Assembly: GCA_965248685.1 (NCBI GenBank)
Contig: CBDFKC010000004.1
Span: 1,178,001-1,242,000 of the forward strand
Source of the DNA: VYFG01 sp965248685
GTDB taxonomy: Bacteria; Pseudomonadota; Gammaproteobacteria; Arenicellales; Poriferihabitantaceae
Direction: 5' to 3'
Length of the DNA stretch: 64,000 nt
Position numbers and translations under genes: made by a program. The notes below the pieces were generated by a model that was not told the origin of the DNA, made no database searches, and saw only the letters and a list, made by a program, of their open reading frames with translations. The first letter of the stretch is position 1. Every line of letters starts with the position of its first letter. Of this stretch, positions 8,538-17,123 are shown in pieces.

Positions 8538-10712
8538 TCAGGTGGTTAAGCGCCGGTAAATATCTGCGACTTTAAGGGGCAATTTTCTGACCTGGTCGAC
8601 CAGGACATAGCTTGCCGGCCCGTACATATGAGGCAAATACTCGCTTGCTTCCGTATCAATAGTAATACAAAACGGATGAATCCCGGTATGCCGTGCTTCC
8701 AGCAATGCTTTGCGGGTATCTTCAATACCATATTCGCCGCGATATCCGTCATAGTCATCCGGCTTGCCATCTGACAAGGTGATGAGGATGCGGGTCTTGG
8801 CTTCCACTTTATTTAATATTGCGCTCAGGTGCCGAATGGTGACGCCCATTCGTGTGTAATCCTGGGGCCGTAGACCACTGATTCGGGCGCGCACATCGCG
8901 ATTGAACTTTTCGCCAAACGTTTTTATTCGATAGACCTCACATCGATTGCGTGTCATCCCGGAAAATCCATAAATGGCGTACTGATCGCCGAGAATTTCC
9001 AGCGCTTCGCACAACAGAATCAGACTCTCCCGTTCGGCGTCATTGATCCAGCCCTTGGTCGATCCGCTCACATCAACCATAAACACCACCGCCATATCGC
9101 GCTCGATTTTTTGTTTGCGAGTATATAGCCGATCACTCATTTCGACACCGGTTTGCATATCAGAAAATGCGGTGATCAGCGCGTCTATGTCTACATTATC
9201 ACCCACCGGTTCAGCCTTTAGAATCTTATCTTCGCCCCGCAGTGCTTCAAAATGTCGGCGTATTTCCCCTACCAGGTGATAGTGATGTTCAATGGTCTTC
9301 TGGTAGAAATCATCGTAGATCGGGTTGGTTGGCATCTCCCGCAGTACGCACCAGTTCTTGCGGTAGGTTTGACGGCGAAAATCCCATTCATCATATATAA
9401 AAGCTTCTTCGTCGGGGAGTTTTCCAGACCAGTTGTCGTGGGGCTTTTTCGATTCATCCAGCGGATCGTATTCTCCGTTAGCCGCGGGAACCAGCCAGTC
9501 ATCGGGCAGGTCGTCAAGATCCTGCAACATGGATTGGAGTAAACCTTCCAGGTCCGGAGTCAATTCCATTGGTTCTCCGTCCAGGGTAATCTCCGGCGGC
9601 ATTGCGTTATTGGGATCGTGGTTAAATTCGAGTTTATCGCTTTCCAGATCAGAATCAGGTATTGCAGACAGATCACCATCCTGTTTAGACAACTCCATCA
9701 TTTCGCTCAGGGCCGACTGCAGCGCGTTTTTCTCCAACTCCAAGCGCTGTTCGATACCACTGCGCGCCGCTTCGAGATCAAATCCCGCCTGATACAGCAA
9801 CGCATCGGGCCAACTGGATTGCAAGTGATATAGCTGGCGGGTGGCGTCGATGGTGTCGGCAACCGAAGCGCTTGATGATTCCAGTATGTGGAAATAGTAA
9901 AGCCAGGTAGCATCATGCACTGGCGCAGTAGTATGCAGGGTGAGCATTTCCCGGCCAAGTCCGGGTAATTCCCGGCGGATACAGGCATTGAGCCTAATCG
10001 TTTCGAGCAGGTTAAACAGTTTTAAAGCTCGCCCGGGATCAGGGAACCCGGCTATTTGTTCATTCAGGTGGAGGGCATCGGGGGATGGCCGTTTAAAGGT
10101 ACCAAACCAGGTCTGGGCCCAGAGATGGACCGCAGTGGCTTTATACAGCTGGTAATTTTTATTCCGGTCATTGAAACGATTGATGCTAGCCGGAAGGAAT
10201 AACGTGTTGGTGTCGGTGTACGTGTTGCTGCCAGCTTCCAGCTTAAGGGTGCGGCCGGCGAGACCGCAGATAAATGTTTCGAGGATACCTCGAACCTGGT
10301 CCAGACTGATTGCCACATGGTTGAATCGATATTGTTTGGCAAATTGTTCGACCTCGTCCAATGCCGCGCTGCCCGGATACAGGCCTTCCTTGTCATACAC
10401 ATCCATCGCATGGAGAATCCATTCTCGGGTACCGTCCATTTCCATCAGACCCATAGCTTTGGGTGCGCGGCTGACAAATTGAAACGCCATTTCCGAGTTA
10501 GATCGGCGAATCACATCTGTCCAGTGGAGGGTGAACTCTTGCTGCTCTTCGCTTAGTGGCAGCAGTCCACGACTGGGTAGTTCTGAAGTACGGCGGGAGG
10601 AAAGTACGGGGTCCAGGTACTCGTTCAGGGTGCTTTCGATGTATTTATAGGAGAGTGAGATTGGTCGTCCCCGAGGGTTATACGTTGAATCGAAAATGCA
10701 TGATGTCACCAT
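8538..10712 (-). CDS. NorD-like VWA domain protein
   Basis: A protein of about 724 residues with a C-terminal von Willebrand A domain: the metal site MVDVSGSTKGW (DVSGS about residues 547-551) is followed by ILITLSDGKPDDYDGYRG and FCITID. The mid region contains an acidic stretch and YDEWDFRRQTYRKNWC, characteristic of NorD, the VWA partner of the MoxR-type ATPase NorQ in nitric-oxide reductase activation. No norB, norC or norQ is present here, so it is an orphan; the CobS-like ATPase 3.5 kb away is one possible partner. The start is uncertain. The frame enters ychF, and the ATG at 10712 overlaps that gene by 35 bases. No ATG or GTG was found just downstream of the ychF stop. Confidence 0.75.
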   Translation of the reverse strand: MVTSCIFDSTYNPRGRPISLSYKYIESTLNEYLDPVLSSRRTSELPSRGLLPLSEEQQEFTLHWTDVIRRSNSEMAFQFVSRAPKAMGLMEMDGTREWILHAMDVYDKEGLYPGSAALDEVEQFAKQYRFNHVAISLDQVRGILETFICGLAGRTLKLEAGSNTYTDTNTLFLPASINRFNDRNKNYQLYKATAVHLWAQTWFGTFKRPSPDALHLNEQIAGFPDPGRALKLFNLLETIRLNACIRRELPGLGREMLTLHTTAPVHDATWLYYFHILESSSASVADTIDATRQLYHLQSSWPDALLYQAGFDLEAARSGIEQRLELEKNALQSALSEMMELSKQDGDLSAIPDSDLESDKLEFNHDPNNAMPPEITLDGEPMELTPDLEGLLQSMLQDLDDLPDDWLVPAANGEYDPLDESKKPHDNWSGKLPDEEAFIYDEWDFRRQTYRKNWCVLREMPTNPIYDDFYQKTIEHHYHLVGEIRRHFEALRGEDKILKAEPVGDNVDIDALITAFSDMQTGVEMSDRLYTRKQKIERDMAVVFMVDVSGSTKGWINDAERESLILLCEALEILGDQYAIYGFSGMTRNRCEVYRIKTFGEKFNRDVRARISGLRPQDYTRMGVTIRHLSAILNKVEAKTRILITLSDGKPDDYDGYRGEYGIEDTRKALLEARHTGIHPFCITIDTEASEYLPHMYGPASYVLVDQVRKLPLKVADIYRRLTT

Positions 10713-11772
10713 CTTTGACAACGTATTCCTTGCCTTCCAGACGCAACTTACCCGCTTCCTTGGCACCCTGTTCGCCACGATATCCGACAAAATCTTCAAA
10801 TGCTGTGGTTTCGGCCCGGATAAATCCCCGCTCAAAGTCGGTGTGAATAACTCCTGCTGCCTGGGGTGCGGTAGAGCCCAACCTGACGGTCCAGGCTCTT
10901 ACTTCTTTTTCCCCGGCGGTAAAGTAGGTATGCAATCCGAGCAATTGATAACCGGCTCGTATTACTCGATTTAATCCAGGTTCATCGAGACCCATTTCTT
11001 CCAGAAAAGATACCGTCTCTTCCAGTTCGAGTTCTGACAGCTCTTGTTCGATGGATGCGCAGATTGCTACCACCTCAGCATCTTCCTGGGCGGCTATCCG
11101 TTGAATGATTTCCAAACGCTGATTATTCTCGAATCCGTCTTCGCTGACATTGGCGATATACAGGGTCGGTTTGATCGTTAAAAAGCACATCGGTTTGAGT
11201 TGCACCAGGGCGTCCTCGTCAAGCTCCATGGAGCGCAGAGTATTGCCCTGGTCCAGGTGTGCTTTAACCTTGGTCATTAATCCGCGCAAGCTAATCTGTT
11301 CCTTATCACCCGACTTGCTGTTTTTCTCTGCTCGCTGCAACGCTTTGTCTGCAGTTTCCATGTCAGCGAGAATCAGTTCGGTATTAATGATTTCAATGTC
11401 AGAAGCGGGATCGACGGTTTCTGAGATGTGGGTTATGTTGCTGTCTTCGAATGCTCGAACCACGTGAGCAATGGCGTCCACTTCCCGAATGTGAGCTAGA
11501 AAGCGATTACCCAGGCCCTCACCGTTGGATGCACCCGCGACCAGTCCCGCGATGTCAACGAATTCAATGGTTGTGGGGATGGTTTTTTGGGGTTGGACGA
11601 TTTCGCTTAATTGCTCCAACCGCGGGTCCGGAACTTCAACGATACCGACATTTGGGTCGATGGTGCAGAACGCGTAGTTAGCCGCCTGGGCCGCAGTTGA
11701 CCGAGTGAGGGCGTTAAACAAAGTTGATTTGCCAACGTTGGGTAATCCAACAATACCGCACTTAAATCCCAT
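10678..11772 (-). CDS. ychF: Redox-regulated ATPase/GTPase YchF
   Basis: Obg-family P-loop ATPase associated with ribosomes and stress responses, 364 residues as usual. It shows the G1 motif GLPNVGKSTLFNALT near the N-terminus, FVDIAGLVAGAS as G3, and a C-terminal TGS-like domain ending in EGKEYVVKDGDIMHFRFNV. It lies 70 bases after pth on the same strand, the order seen in many gammaproteobacteria. Its 3' end overlaps the presumed start of the NorD-like gene. Confidence 0.95.
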   Translation of the reverse strand: MGFKCGIVGLPNVGKSTLFNALTRSTAAQAANYAFCTIDPNVGIVEVPDPRLEQLSEIVQPQKTIPTTIEFVDIAGLVAGASNGEGLGNRFLAHIREVDAIAHVVRAFEDSNITHISETVDPASDIEIINTELILADMETADKALQRAEKNSKSGDKEQISLRGLMTKVKAHLDQGNTLRSMELDEDALVQLKPMCFLTIKPTLYIANVSEDGFENNQRLEIIQRIAAQEDAEVVAICASIEQELSELELEETVSFLEEMGLDEPGLNRVIRAGYQLLGLHTYFTAGEKEVRAWTVRLGSTAPQAAGVIHTDFERGFIRAETTAFEDFVGYRGEQGAKEAGKLRLEGKEYVVKDGDIMHFRFNV

Positions 11773-11842
11773 AATTTCTTTCGCCAGATATATTTATAGA
11801 GTAACCGTTAGGCAATATGGTCACGAGTCGATTTTTCACGGC

Positions 11843-12427
11843 TTAGCCAGTTGTATGCAATATGTTCATGGCCTTGGCGAAATCGCCGTCGATAATTTCT
11901 GGCATGACCTCGATCCCACGCGAGATCGAAGCATCAATTTCGATTCGCTGATCTTGCCCTGGGCGGGACAAGACGTATCCCGATACTTTTTTACTATCGC
12001 CAGGGTGGCCTATTCCAATACGCAGTCTTTTCATGTCTTTGGCCCCGGATTTTTGCATAATATCGCGCAATCCATTGTGTCCGCCATGACCTCCGTCCAG
12101 CTTGAGGCGAATAACCCCTGACTCAAGGTCTAATTCATCGTAAGCAACCAGAATCTGGCTTTCGGGTATACGAAAAAACCGGCTGAACGGTACCACGCTG
12201 TCGCCACTCAAATTCATAAAAGTCTGAGGTGCGATGACCCGCACGGTCTTCCCAGACAATTCGAAACTACCGGTCAGACCTTTGTAACGTTTGTCTTCCT
12301 TCAGGGTAAACGAATATTGCTGCTGGAGCGCGTGGATAAATTGGAATCCAGCGTTATGCCGGCTTTCGGCATACTTATTTCCCGGGTTACCCAGTCCTGC
12401 GATCAGGGAGATACCTGACTGCGCCAA
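11843..12427 (-). CDS. pth: Peptidyl-tRNA hydrolase
   Basis: Releases peptides from prematurely dissociated peptidyl-tRNA. The 194-residue length is standard. The N-terminal GLGNPGNKYAESRHNAGF holds the catalytic histidine, and VAYDELDLESG and GGHGGHNGLRDI carry the conserved aspartate and the tRNA-contacting loop. It sits between rplY and ychF, a conserved arrangement. Confidence 0.95.
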   Translation of the reverse strand: MAQSGISLIAGLGNPGNKYAESRHNAGFQFIHALQQQYSFTLKEDKRYKGLTGSFELSGKTVRVIAPQTFMNLSGDSVVPFSRFFRIPESQILVAYDELDLESGVIRLKLDGGHGGHNGLRDIMQKSGAKDMKRLRIGIGHPGDSKKVSGYVLSRPGQDQRIEIDASISRGIEVMPEIIDGDFAKAMNILHTTG

Positions 12428-12499
12428 CTTGATTCTAAAAAGGGTTAGATCAGCCGGAGTTAGGTCCGGCTGAATTCAGTTAAGCGAGATGGATTAGAA

Positions 12500-13174
12500 C
12501 TAGCCTTCGCTAGCCTCCTCGTCAGTTGGGCTATCTTCATCACCGTCTTCAGCAGCCTCATCGGTCTCAACTTCGTCTTCAATCACCTCAACCCGCTGTG
12601 TCTGAATCGATACAACCGCATTATCATGTTCGTGAATATCGCCATGGGTAAACGCTGTGATCTGGACGCCTTCGGGCAGTTTAATGTCCGACAAATGTAG
12701 AGACTCTCCAAGGTTTAACTGGGAGACATCCAATTCGATGGTTTCCGGCAAATCTTTCGGCAAGCAGGTGATTGCAACCTCATTCATTAAGTGAGAAATC
12801 ATTCCGCCATCCTCTTTAACTCCAACGCAATCTTCTTCCCCCAGAAAATGGATAGGCAGGGACATATTGATCGCCTTGTTTTGATCTATCCGTTGAAAAT
12901 CCGCATGCAAGATAGAGATTTTGTGTGGATGTCGCTGAACGTCCTTCAGGATTGCCTCTTCTTTATTTCCATCGGTGTTGATGGTAATAACCTGGGAGTG
13001 AAACTCCTCTCTTTCAAGACTGTGGTACAGCACATCGTGGTTAATCGCGATACTCAGGTTTTCTTTTTCACCGCCGTAAAGCACCGCGGGAACGTCACCT
13101 TCCTTTCGCAATCGGCGTACAAGGCCGGTACCTGTTCGGGCACGAACCCGGGCAATTAATTCAAATTCACTCAT
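12500..13174 (-). CDS. rplY: 50S ribosomal protein L25 (CTC/TL5 long form)
   Basis: Binds 5S rRNA in the large ribosomal subunit. At 224 residues it is the two-domain CTC form: an N-terminal L25 domain (RTGTGLVRRLRKEGDVPAVLYGG, then VLKDVQRHP and HADFQRID) and a C-terminal beta domain (AITCLPKDLPETIELDV), with a strongly acidic tail of about 30 residues. It lies 34 bases after prs on the same strand, in the usual prs-rplY-pth order. Confidence 0.95.
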   Translation of the reverse strand: MSEFELIARVRARTGTGLVRRLRKEGDVPAVLYGGEKENLSIAINHDVLYHSLEREEFHSQVITINTDGNKEEAILKDVQRHPHKISILHADFQRIDQNKAINMSLPIHFLGEEDCVGVKEDGGMISHLMNEVAITCLPKDLPETIELDVSQLNLGESLHLSDIKLPEGVQITAFTHGDIHEHDNAVVSIQTQRVEVIEDEVETDEAAEDGDEDSPTDEEASEG

Positions 13175-13208
13175 CAGTTTTCTCCGTAGACCTTGCGGCC
13201 AAAAAATA

Positions 13209-14159
13209 TCAATCTATAAAAAGGTTACTTATAGAATCACCCGTAGAAATTCTACGGATCGATTCAGCTAACAGTTCGGCAACACTCAGTTGGTGAATCA
13301 TTGGACAGTTCTGAGCATCTTCCCGCAACGGGATTGAGTTGGTCACCAACAACTCGTCCAATTCAGACTTGGCAATTCGCTCTACTGCCTGCCCCGAGAG
13401 CACCGGATGCGTACAGGTCGCGACCACCTTGATTGCACCTCGCTCTTTCAACGACCTGGCTGCCTCACACAGGGTGTTTGCAGTATCTACCATATCGTCG
13501 ATCATGATGCATGAGCGTCCTTCGACTTCACCAATAATATGCATCACTTTGGCTTCGTTGGCTTTGGGCCGCCGCTTGTCAATGATCGCGAGATCGGTTT
13601 CAAGTTGCTTGGCCATCGCCCGGGCGCGAACTACGCCGCCAACATCCGGTGAAACCACGATCGGATTTGGCAGCCGTTTACGCCAAAGTTCTCCCATCAA
13701 TACCGGAGAACCATAAATATTGTCACAGGGAATATCGAAAAACCCCTGGATCTGGTCCGCGTGTAAATCCATCGTCAGGACGCGATCGGCGCCAGCCACC
13801 TTGATCATGGATGCAACCAGCTTGGCGGAAATCGCTACCCGCGCGGTCCGCGGCCGACGATCCTGACGGGCATACCCAAAATACGGTATTACCGCTGTAA
13901 TTCTGCCGGCTGATGACCGCTTTAATGCGTCGAGCATCACCAGCAGTTCCATCAAATTGTTATTGGATGGTGCGCAGGTCGGTTGCACAACGAACACGTC
14001 CCGTCCACGCACATTCTCCATAACCTCGACGTTAATCTCACCGTCGCTAAAAGTACTGACCTGGGCTTTTCCCAATGGAATACCCAGGCATTGCACTATT
14101 TCTTTAGCCAACCATGGATTAGCGTTGCCCGAAAAAACCGACAAATTGTCAGGTGACAC
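13209..14159 (-). CDS. prs: Ribose-phosphate pyrophosphokinase
   Basis: Makes PRPP from ribose-5-phosphate and ATP for purine, pyrimidine, histidine and NAD synthesis. Conserved segments are VIPYFGYARQDR, LTMDLHADQIQGFFDIP (catalytic loop region), VVSPDVGGVVRARA and the PRPP loop IMIDDMVDTANT. I place the start at the GTG at 14159, giving 316 residues like E. coli Prs, with GAGAGGA six bases upstream; the longer frame to 14174 would bury that ribosome site. Only 21 bases separate this start from the 3' end of tRNA-Gln, so tRNA and mRNA probably share a primary transcript. Confidence 0.93.
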   Translation of the reverse strand: MSPDNLSVFSGNANPWLAKEIVQCLGIPLGKAQVSTFSDGEINVEVMENVRGRDVFVVQPTCAPSNNNLMELLVMLDALKRSSAGRITAVIPYFGYARQDRRPRTARVAISAKLVASMIKVAGADRVLTMDLHADQIQGFFDIPCDNIYGSPVLMGELWRKRLPNPIVVSPDVGGVVRARAMAKQLETDLAIIDKRRPKANEAKVMHIIGEVEGRSCIMIDDMVDTANTLCEAARSLKERGAIKVVATCTHPVLSGQAVERIAKSELDELLVTNSIPLREDAQNCPMIHQLSVAELLAESIRRISTGDSISNLFID

Positions 14160-14180
14160 GAAGATTCCTCTCACAATGGA

Positions 14181-14257
14181 TGGCTGGGGTGGGAGGATTC
14201 GAACCTCCGAATGCCAGGATCAAAACCTGGTGCCTTAGGCCACTTGGCTACACCCCA
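14181..14257 (-). tRNA. tRNA-Gln (anticodon TTG)
   Basis: The minus strand folds as a complete 77-base tRNA. The acceptor TGGGGTG pairs with CACCCCA, the D-arm is present, the anticodon stem CCAGG/CCTGG encloses loop TTTTGAT with anticodon TTG, and the T arm is GGAGGTTCGAATCCTCC. The CCA end is genomically encoded. It decodes CAA as glutamine. A tRNA-Gln at this position next to prs is also found in pseudomonads. Confidence 0.97.
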
Positions 14258-14862
14258 AATAATCGTTTCGTTAAAAAAGCAGTTATCCGACTTCGGCGGA
14301 GACGTATTCTCATGCTCTGTCCTGACCTCGAGAGGGCAGCAGGTGGCACCCGGATACTATCGCATTTTTGCTTTTTTTTCAGGGCTTTGGGGAGTTAAAT
14401 CGATTGCAAACTACCGCAACACCCCATTCATATAATCCCACCCGCTGGTTATGGGCAGCACAATACTACCCATCACGAAAAGCCGCGGTATTTTATTGCA
14501 ATGTGGGTGGTTGTCAATGTCTTTTCCGAGGTGAAATCAAGAAAAATCTACCGATTTTGGGACGCTGCTAGCCCCATTCTTTTGACTACAGGTCATTTGA
14601 AATTCCAAATTTAGGAAATCAACGAAAAATGGGATTGAGGATTTCGCCTGCCAGCCCGGAAATACTGGATGGACCCAGGGTACTCAAAGGCCAATGATTT
14701 ATCGGCATTGAATTCGGATATCCATTCATCCATGTCACTCATAGTCCGGGCAAGGTGTAGGGAAATACTACAAAAACATTTGGTTTTTACTTATTAGAAG
14801 ATTCAGCGGCAATCAGCATGATCTTTCGCCATTGCTAATCTGGTGATCCAAGATTATTACGG
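14258..14862. other. Gene-free spacer upstream of tRNA-Gln
   Basis: About 600 bases with no convincing coding frame; open frames of 60-80 codons here show no recognisable motif, codon pattern or ribosome site. The tRNA-Gln promoter must lie near its left part, but I could not place it. The right part is bounded by a minus-strand terminator. Confidence 0.5.
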
Positions 14863-14899
14863 ACAAAAAAAACGCCTCTGCAATTATTGTTAGAGGCGT
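14863..14899 (-). terminator. Rho-independent terminator, orphan
   Basis: Read on the minus strand, ACGCCTCT (14899-14892), a 12-base loop and AGAGGCGT (14879-14872) form a perfect 8-bp stem, followed directly by a run of T residues. On the + strand the same stem is preceded by A residues and lacks a T-run, so the orientation is clear. Confidence 0.8.
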
Positions 14900-15052
14900 G
14901 TAATAGTCGGGAAGATCAGTGAGGGGGATCTATCCCAACTTAGGGTAAATTTGTTCAGATACTATTCGTTACGATTTTTTTCTGTTATTGATCTGGCTTA
15001 GCTATTGGCTCGTTTTTTATTTACTTATCAATTAATCTATCTTTTTATGTTT
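14863..15052 (-). ncRNA. Candidate small RNA ending at an orphan terminator
   Basis: A strong minus-strand terminator (14863-14899) has no coding gene upstream of it, since the next gene on the right is transcribed the other way. A possible promoter reads TTCACT (15083-15088), 18 bases, TACTAT (15059-15064) on the minus strand, which would give a transcript of about 190 bases. It contains a GGGATAGATCCC dyad near its 3' half. It does not match any RNA family I recognise, and no expression evidence exists in sequence alone. Confidence 0.3.
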
Positions 15053-15230
15053 CCTAGGATAGTAGGTACAGCGTGAAAATTAAGTGAATTTTGACTGAAC
15101 CCTGGATAACAATTCGCTGAACCTCAGCTATCGTTCTACTGAATGGCAGCTGAAGCCGCGCTGGCGTAACTACACTTGCGTCTGTTGTGTATTTACGTTT
15201 TACTTTACGCATTTCCCGACGAGTCCTAAA

Positions 15231-16202
15231 ATGAACAATGATGATGTAATTGACTGTGCCTTTTCCACGGACCAGTTTGGAGCGGTAACGCCGGAACCTA
15301 CTTATAGTGGTGCGTTGAGTTTCGCCCGACGGATTTACTCCAAAGACCTGTCTCGGGCTGAGTTGGCGATCACTGGCATTCCGTTTGATACGGCAACGAC
15401 CAATCGACCTGGTACCCGATTTGGTCCCCGTGCCATTCGGGCGGCGTCGGTTGAGGTATCGTGGCAGCGAAACTGGCCATGGAAATTCGACCCATTCGAA
15501 TTAATAAATACCGTTGACTACGGCGACTGTTATTTCGATATGGGCCGGCCAGCAGACATACCCGGGGCGGTCGAGGCCCATGCCGAGCGTATTCTGAGCG
15601 CTGACTGTGCCATGTTGTCCCTGGGCGGTGATCATTTTTTAACCTTGCCCTTGCTGCGGGCTCACGTAAAAAAACACGGACCGGTTTCGTTACTGCACTT
15701 TGATGCCCATACGGATACCTGGGAGGATGAAGAAGGGCGGGTAGACCATGGAACCATGTTCTACCACGCGGTAAATGAAGGCCTGGTCATTCCGCAGCAA
15801 TCTGTGCAAGTGGGTATTCGTACGACCAATGACAAAAACATGGGATTCAATATTCTTGATGCCGCCTGGGTGAATGACCACAGCGCTCAACAACTGATCG
15901 ATGAAATCCTTAAAATTATTCAGGATAATAAAACCTACCTGACGTTCGATATTGATTGCCTGGATCCGGCGTTTGCTCCGGGCACCGGAACTCCAGTATG
16001 TGGTGGTCTGAGTTCGATACATGTGTTGCAGACCCTGCGGGGTCTACGCGGTATTAACCTGGTAGGCATGGATCTGGTGGAGGTGTCTCCGCCATTTGAT
16101 CATGCGGAGATTACTGCCTTGTTGGGAGCCACCCTGGCCTATGAAATGATTTGCCTGTATACCGCTCGGCATAAACTGGGAGAAGTCGCCTGGCAGAAGT
16201 AA
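15231..16202 (+). CDS. speB: Agmatinase / ureohydrolase family protein
   Basis: Ureohydrolase of the arginase superfamily, 323 residues, most like agmatinase, which splits agmatine into putrescine and urea. The binuclear manganese motifs are present: LSLGGDHFLTLP, LLHFDAHTDTWEDEEG, LTFDIDCLDPAFAPGTGTPVCGG. The conserved GIPFDTATTNRPGTRFGPRAIR precedes them. Guanidinobutyrase or another ureohydrolase is possible because specificity loops cannot be judged by eye. It lies alone on the + strand between the tRNA-Gln spacer and the convergent ispE, within an otherwise conserved housekeeping block. Other polyamine genes occur at 52-57 kb. Confidence 0.85.
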   Translation: MNNDDVIDCAFSTDQFGAVTPEPTYSGALSFARRIYSKDLSRAELAITGIPFDTATTNRPGTRFGPRAIRAASVEVSWQRNWPWKFDPFELINTVDYGDCYFDMGRPADIPGAVEAHAERILSADCAMLSLGGDHFLTLPLLRAHVKKHGPVSLLHFDAHTDTWEDEEGRVDHGTMFYHAVNEGLVIPQQSVQVGIRTTNDKNMGFNILDAAWVNDHSAQQLIDEILKIIQDNKTYLTFDIDCLDPAFAPGTGTPVCGGLSSIHVLQTLRGLRGINLVGMDLVEVSPPFDHAEITALLGATLAYEMICLYTARHKLGEVAWQK

Positions 16203-16259
16203 GGTGGGTTTGTCAGCCCAACCTTCGCCAGGCAGAAAATGGCATTTGGGCGACGAATA

Positions 16260-17123
16260 TCACTCGGATTCAAAGGATTTCAACTGGCGATGCAACGGAC
16301 TCAAATTAGTCGATCGGGCGATAAAGCCACCACAGCCAGCGGGTGCGTTTTGAAGTACGGTGGCCCCTTGTTCCTGATTTTCCACAGCGACAAATACCGA
16401 ACTGCCGGTGCCGCTCATGCGGGCATTGCCGAAACCAGATAAATATTTCAACGCCACTCCCACCGCCGGATATTTTTTTATCGTAACCCCTTCCAGGTCA
16501 TTTCCAGTATTGCCATTGGCGAAGTTCCGGTAATCCACGGTTGGATGATTTCTGACTAAATCAGAATCCGAGAAAATTTCAGCAGTAGATATTTGGGAGT
16601 CAGGAATTAATACGCAATACCAAAAACAATCCGGATTGTGCGAGGTAAACTGGTCGCCCACGCCTTCTGCCCAGGCCGAATTTCCATGCAGAAATATTGG
16701 TATGTCGGCGCCGAGAATACGCCCAATCCGGATTAGTTGATCGGTGTTCAGGTGTAATTTCCATAAATGGTTCAGTACGAGCAATGTGGTCGCCGCATTA
16801 GAACTGCCGGCACCAAGTCCGGTTCCAGGCGCCACTTTCTTGCGTAACGTAATTTTTACCCCGAGTTGATTCGAACCAAATTCGTTGCGCAACAAACTGG
16901 CCGCTTGCAGGCATAAATCGTTCTCGGGAATATCGAATTCATGTTGGTCAAATCGTTGTAATCTGCCGTCATCGGATATATTGAATTCGATTTCGTCACC
17001 CCATTCGAGAAACTGGAATAACGTTTGCAATAGGTGATATCCGTCAGGTCGGCGGCCGGTGATATGTAGAAACAGATTGATTTTTACCGGAGACAGGAAT
17101 GTAGGATTAGCCTTCAGTCTCAA
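16260..17123 (-). CDS. ispE: 4-diphosphocytidyl-2-C-methyl-D-erythritol kinase
   Basis: GHMP kinase of the MEP isoprenoid pathway, 287 residues. It shows LSPVKINLFLHITGRRPDGYHLLQT at the N-terminus and the ATP-binding VAPGTGLGAGSSNAAT loop, then GADIPIFLHG and a C-terminal MSGTGSSVFV motif. It overlaps the lolB 3' end by 17 bases, so it is translated from the lolB-ispE transcript. This pairing, with prs downstream, is conserved in gammaproteobacteria. Confidence 0.95.
   Translation of the reverse strand: MRLKANPTFLSPVKINLFLHITGRRPDGYHLLQTLFQFLEWGDEIEFNISDDGRLQRFDQHEFDIPENDLCLQAASLLRNEFGSNQLGVKITLRKKVAPGTGLGAGSSNAATTLLVLNHLWKLHLNTDQLIRIGRILGADIPIFLHGNSAWAEGVGDQFTSHNPDCFWYCVLIPDSQISTAEIFSDSDLVRNHPTVDYRNFANGNTGNDLEGVTIKKYPAVGVALKYLSGFGNARMSGTGSSVFVAVENQEQGATVLQNAPAGCGGFIARSTNLSPLHRQLKSFESE

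Noticed and set aside
14153..14571. Overlapping + strand frames over tRNA-Gln and its upstream spacer
   Set aside because: They run across the tRNA in antisense or lack motifs and ribosome sites.
15170..15200. Sigma-54-like TGGC...TTGC upstream of the agmatinase gene
   Set aside because: The GG and GC elements are three bases too far apart for sigma-54.
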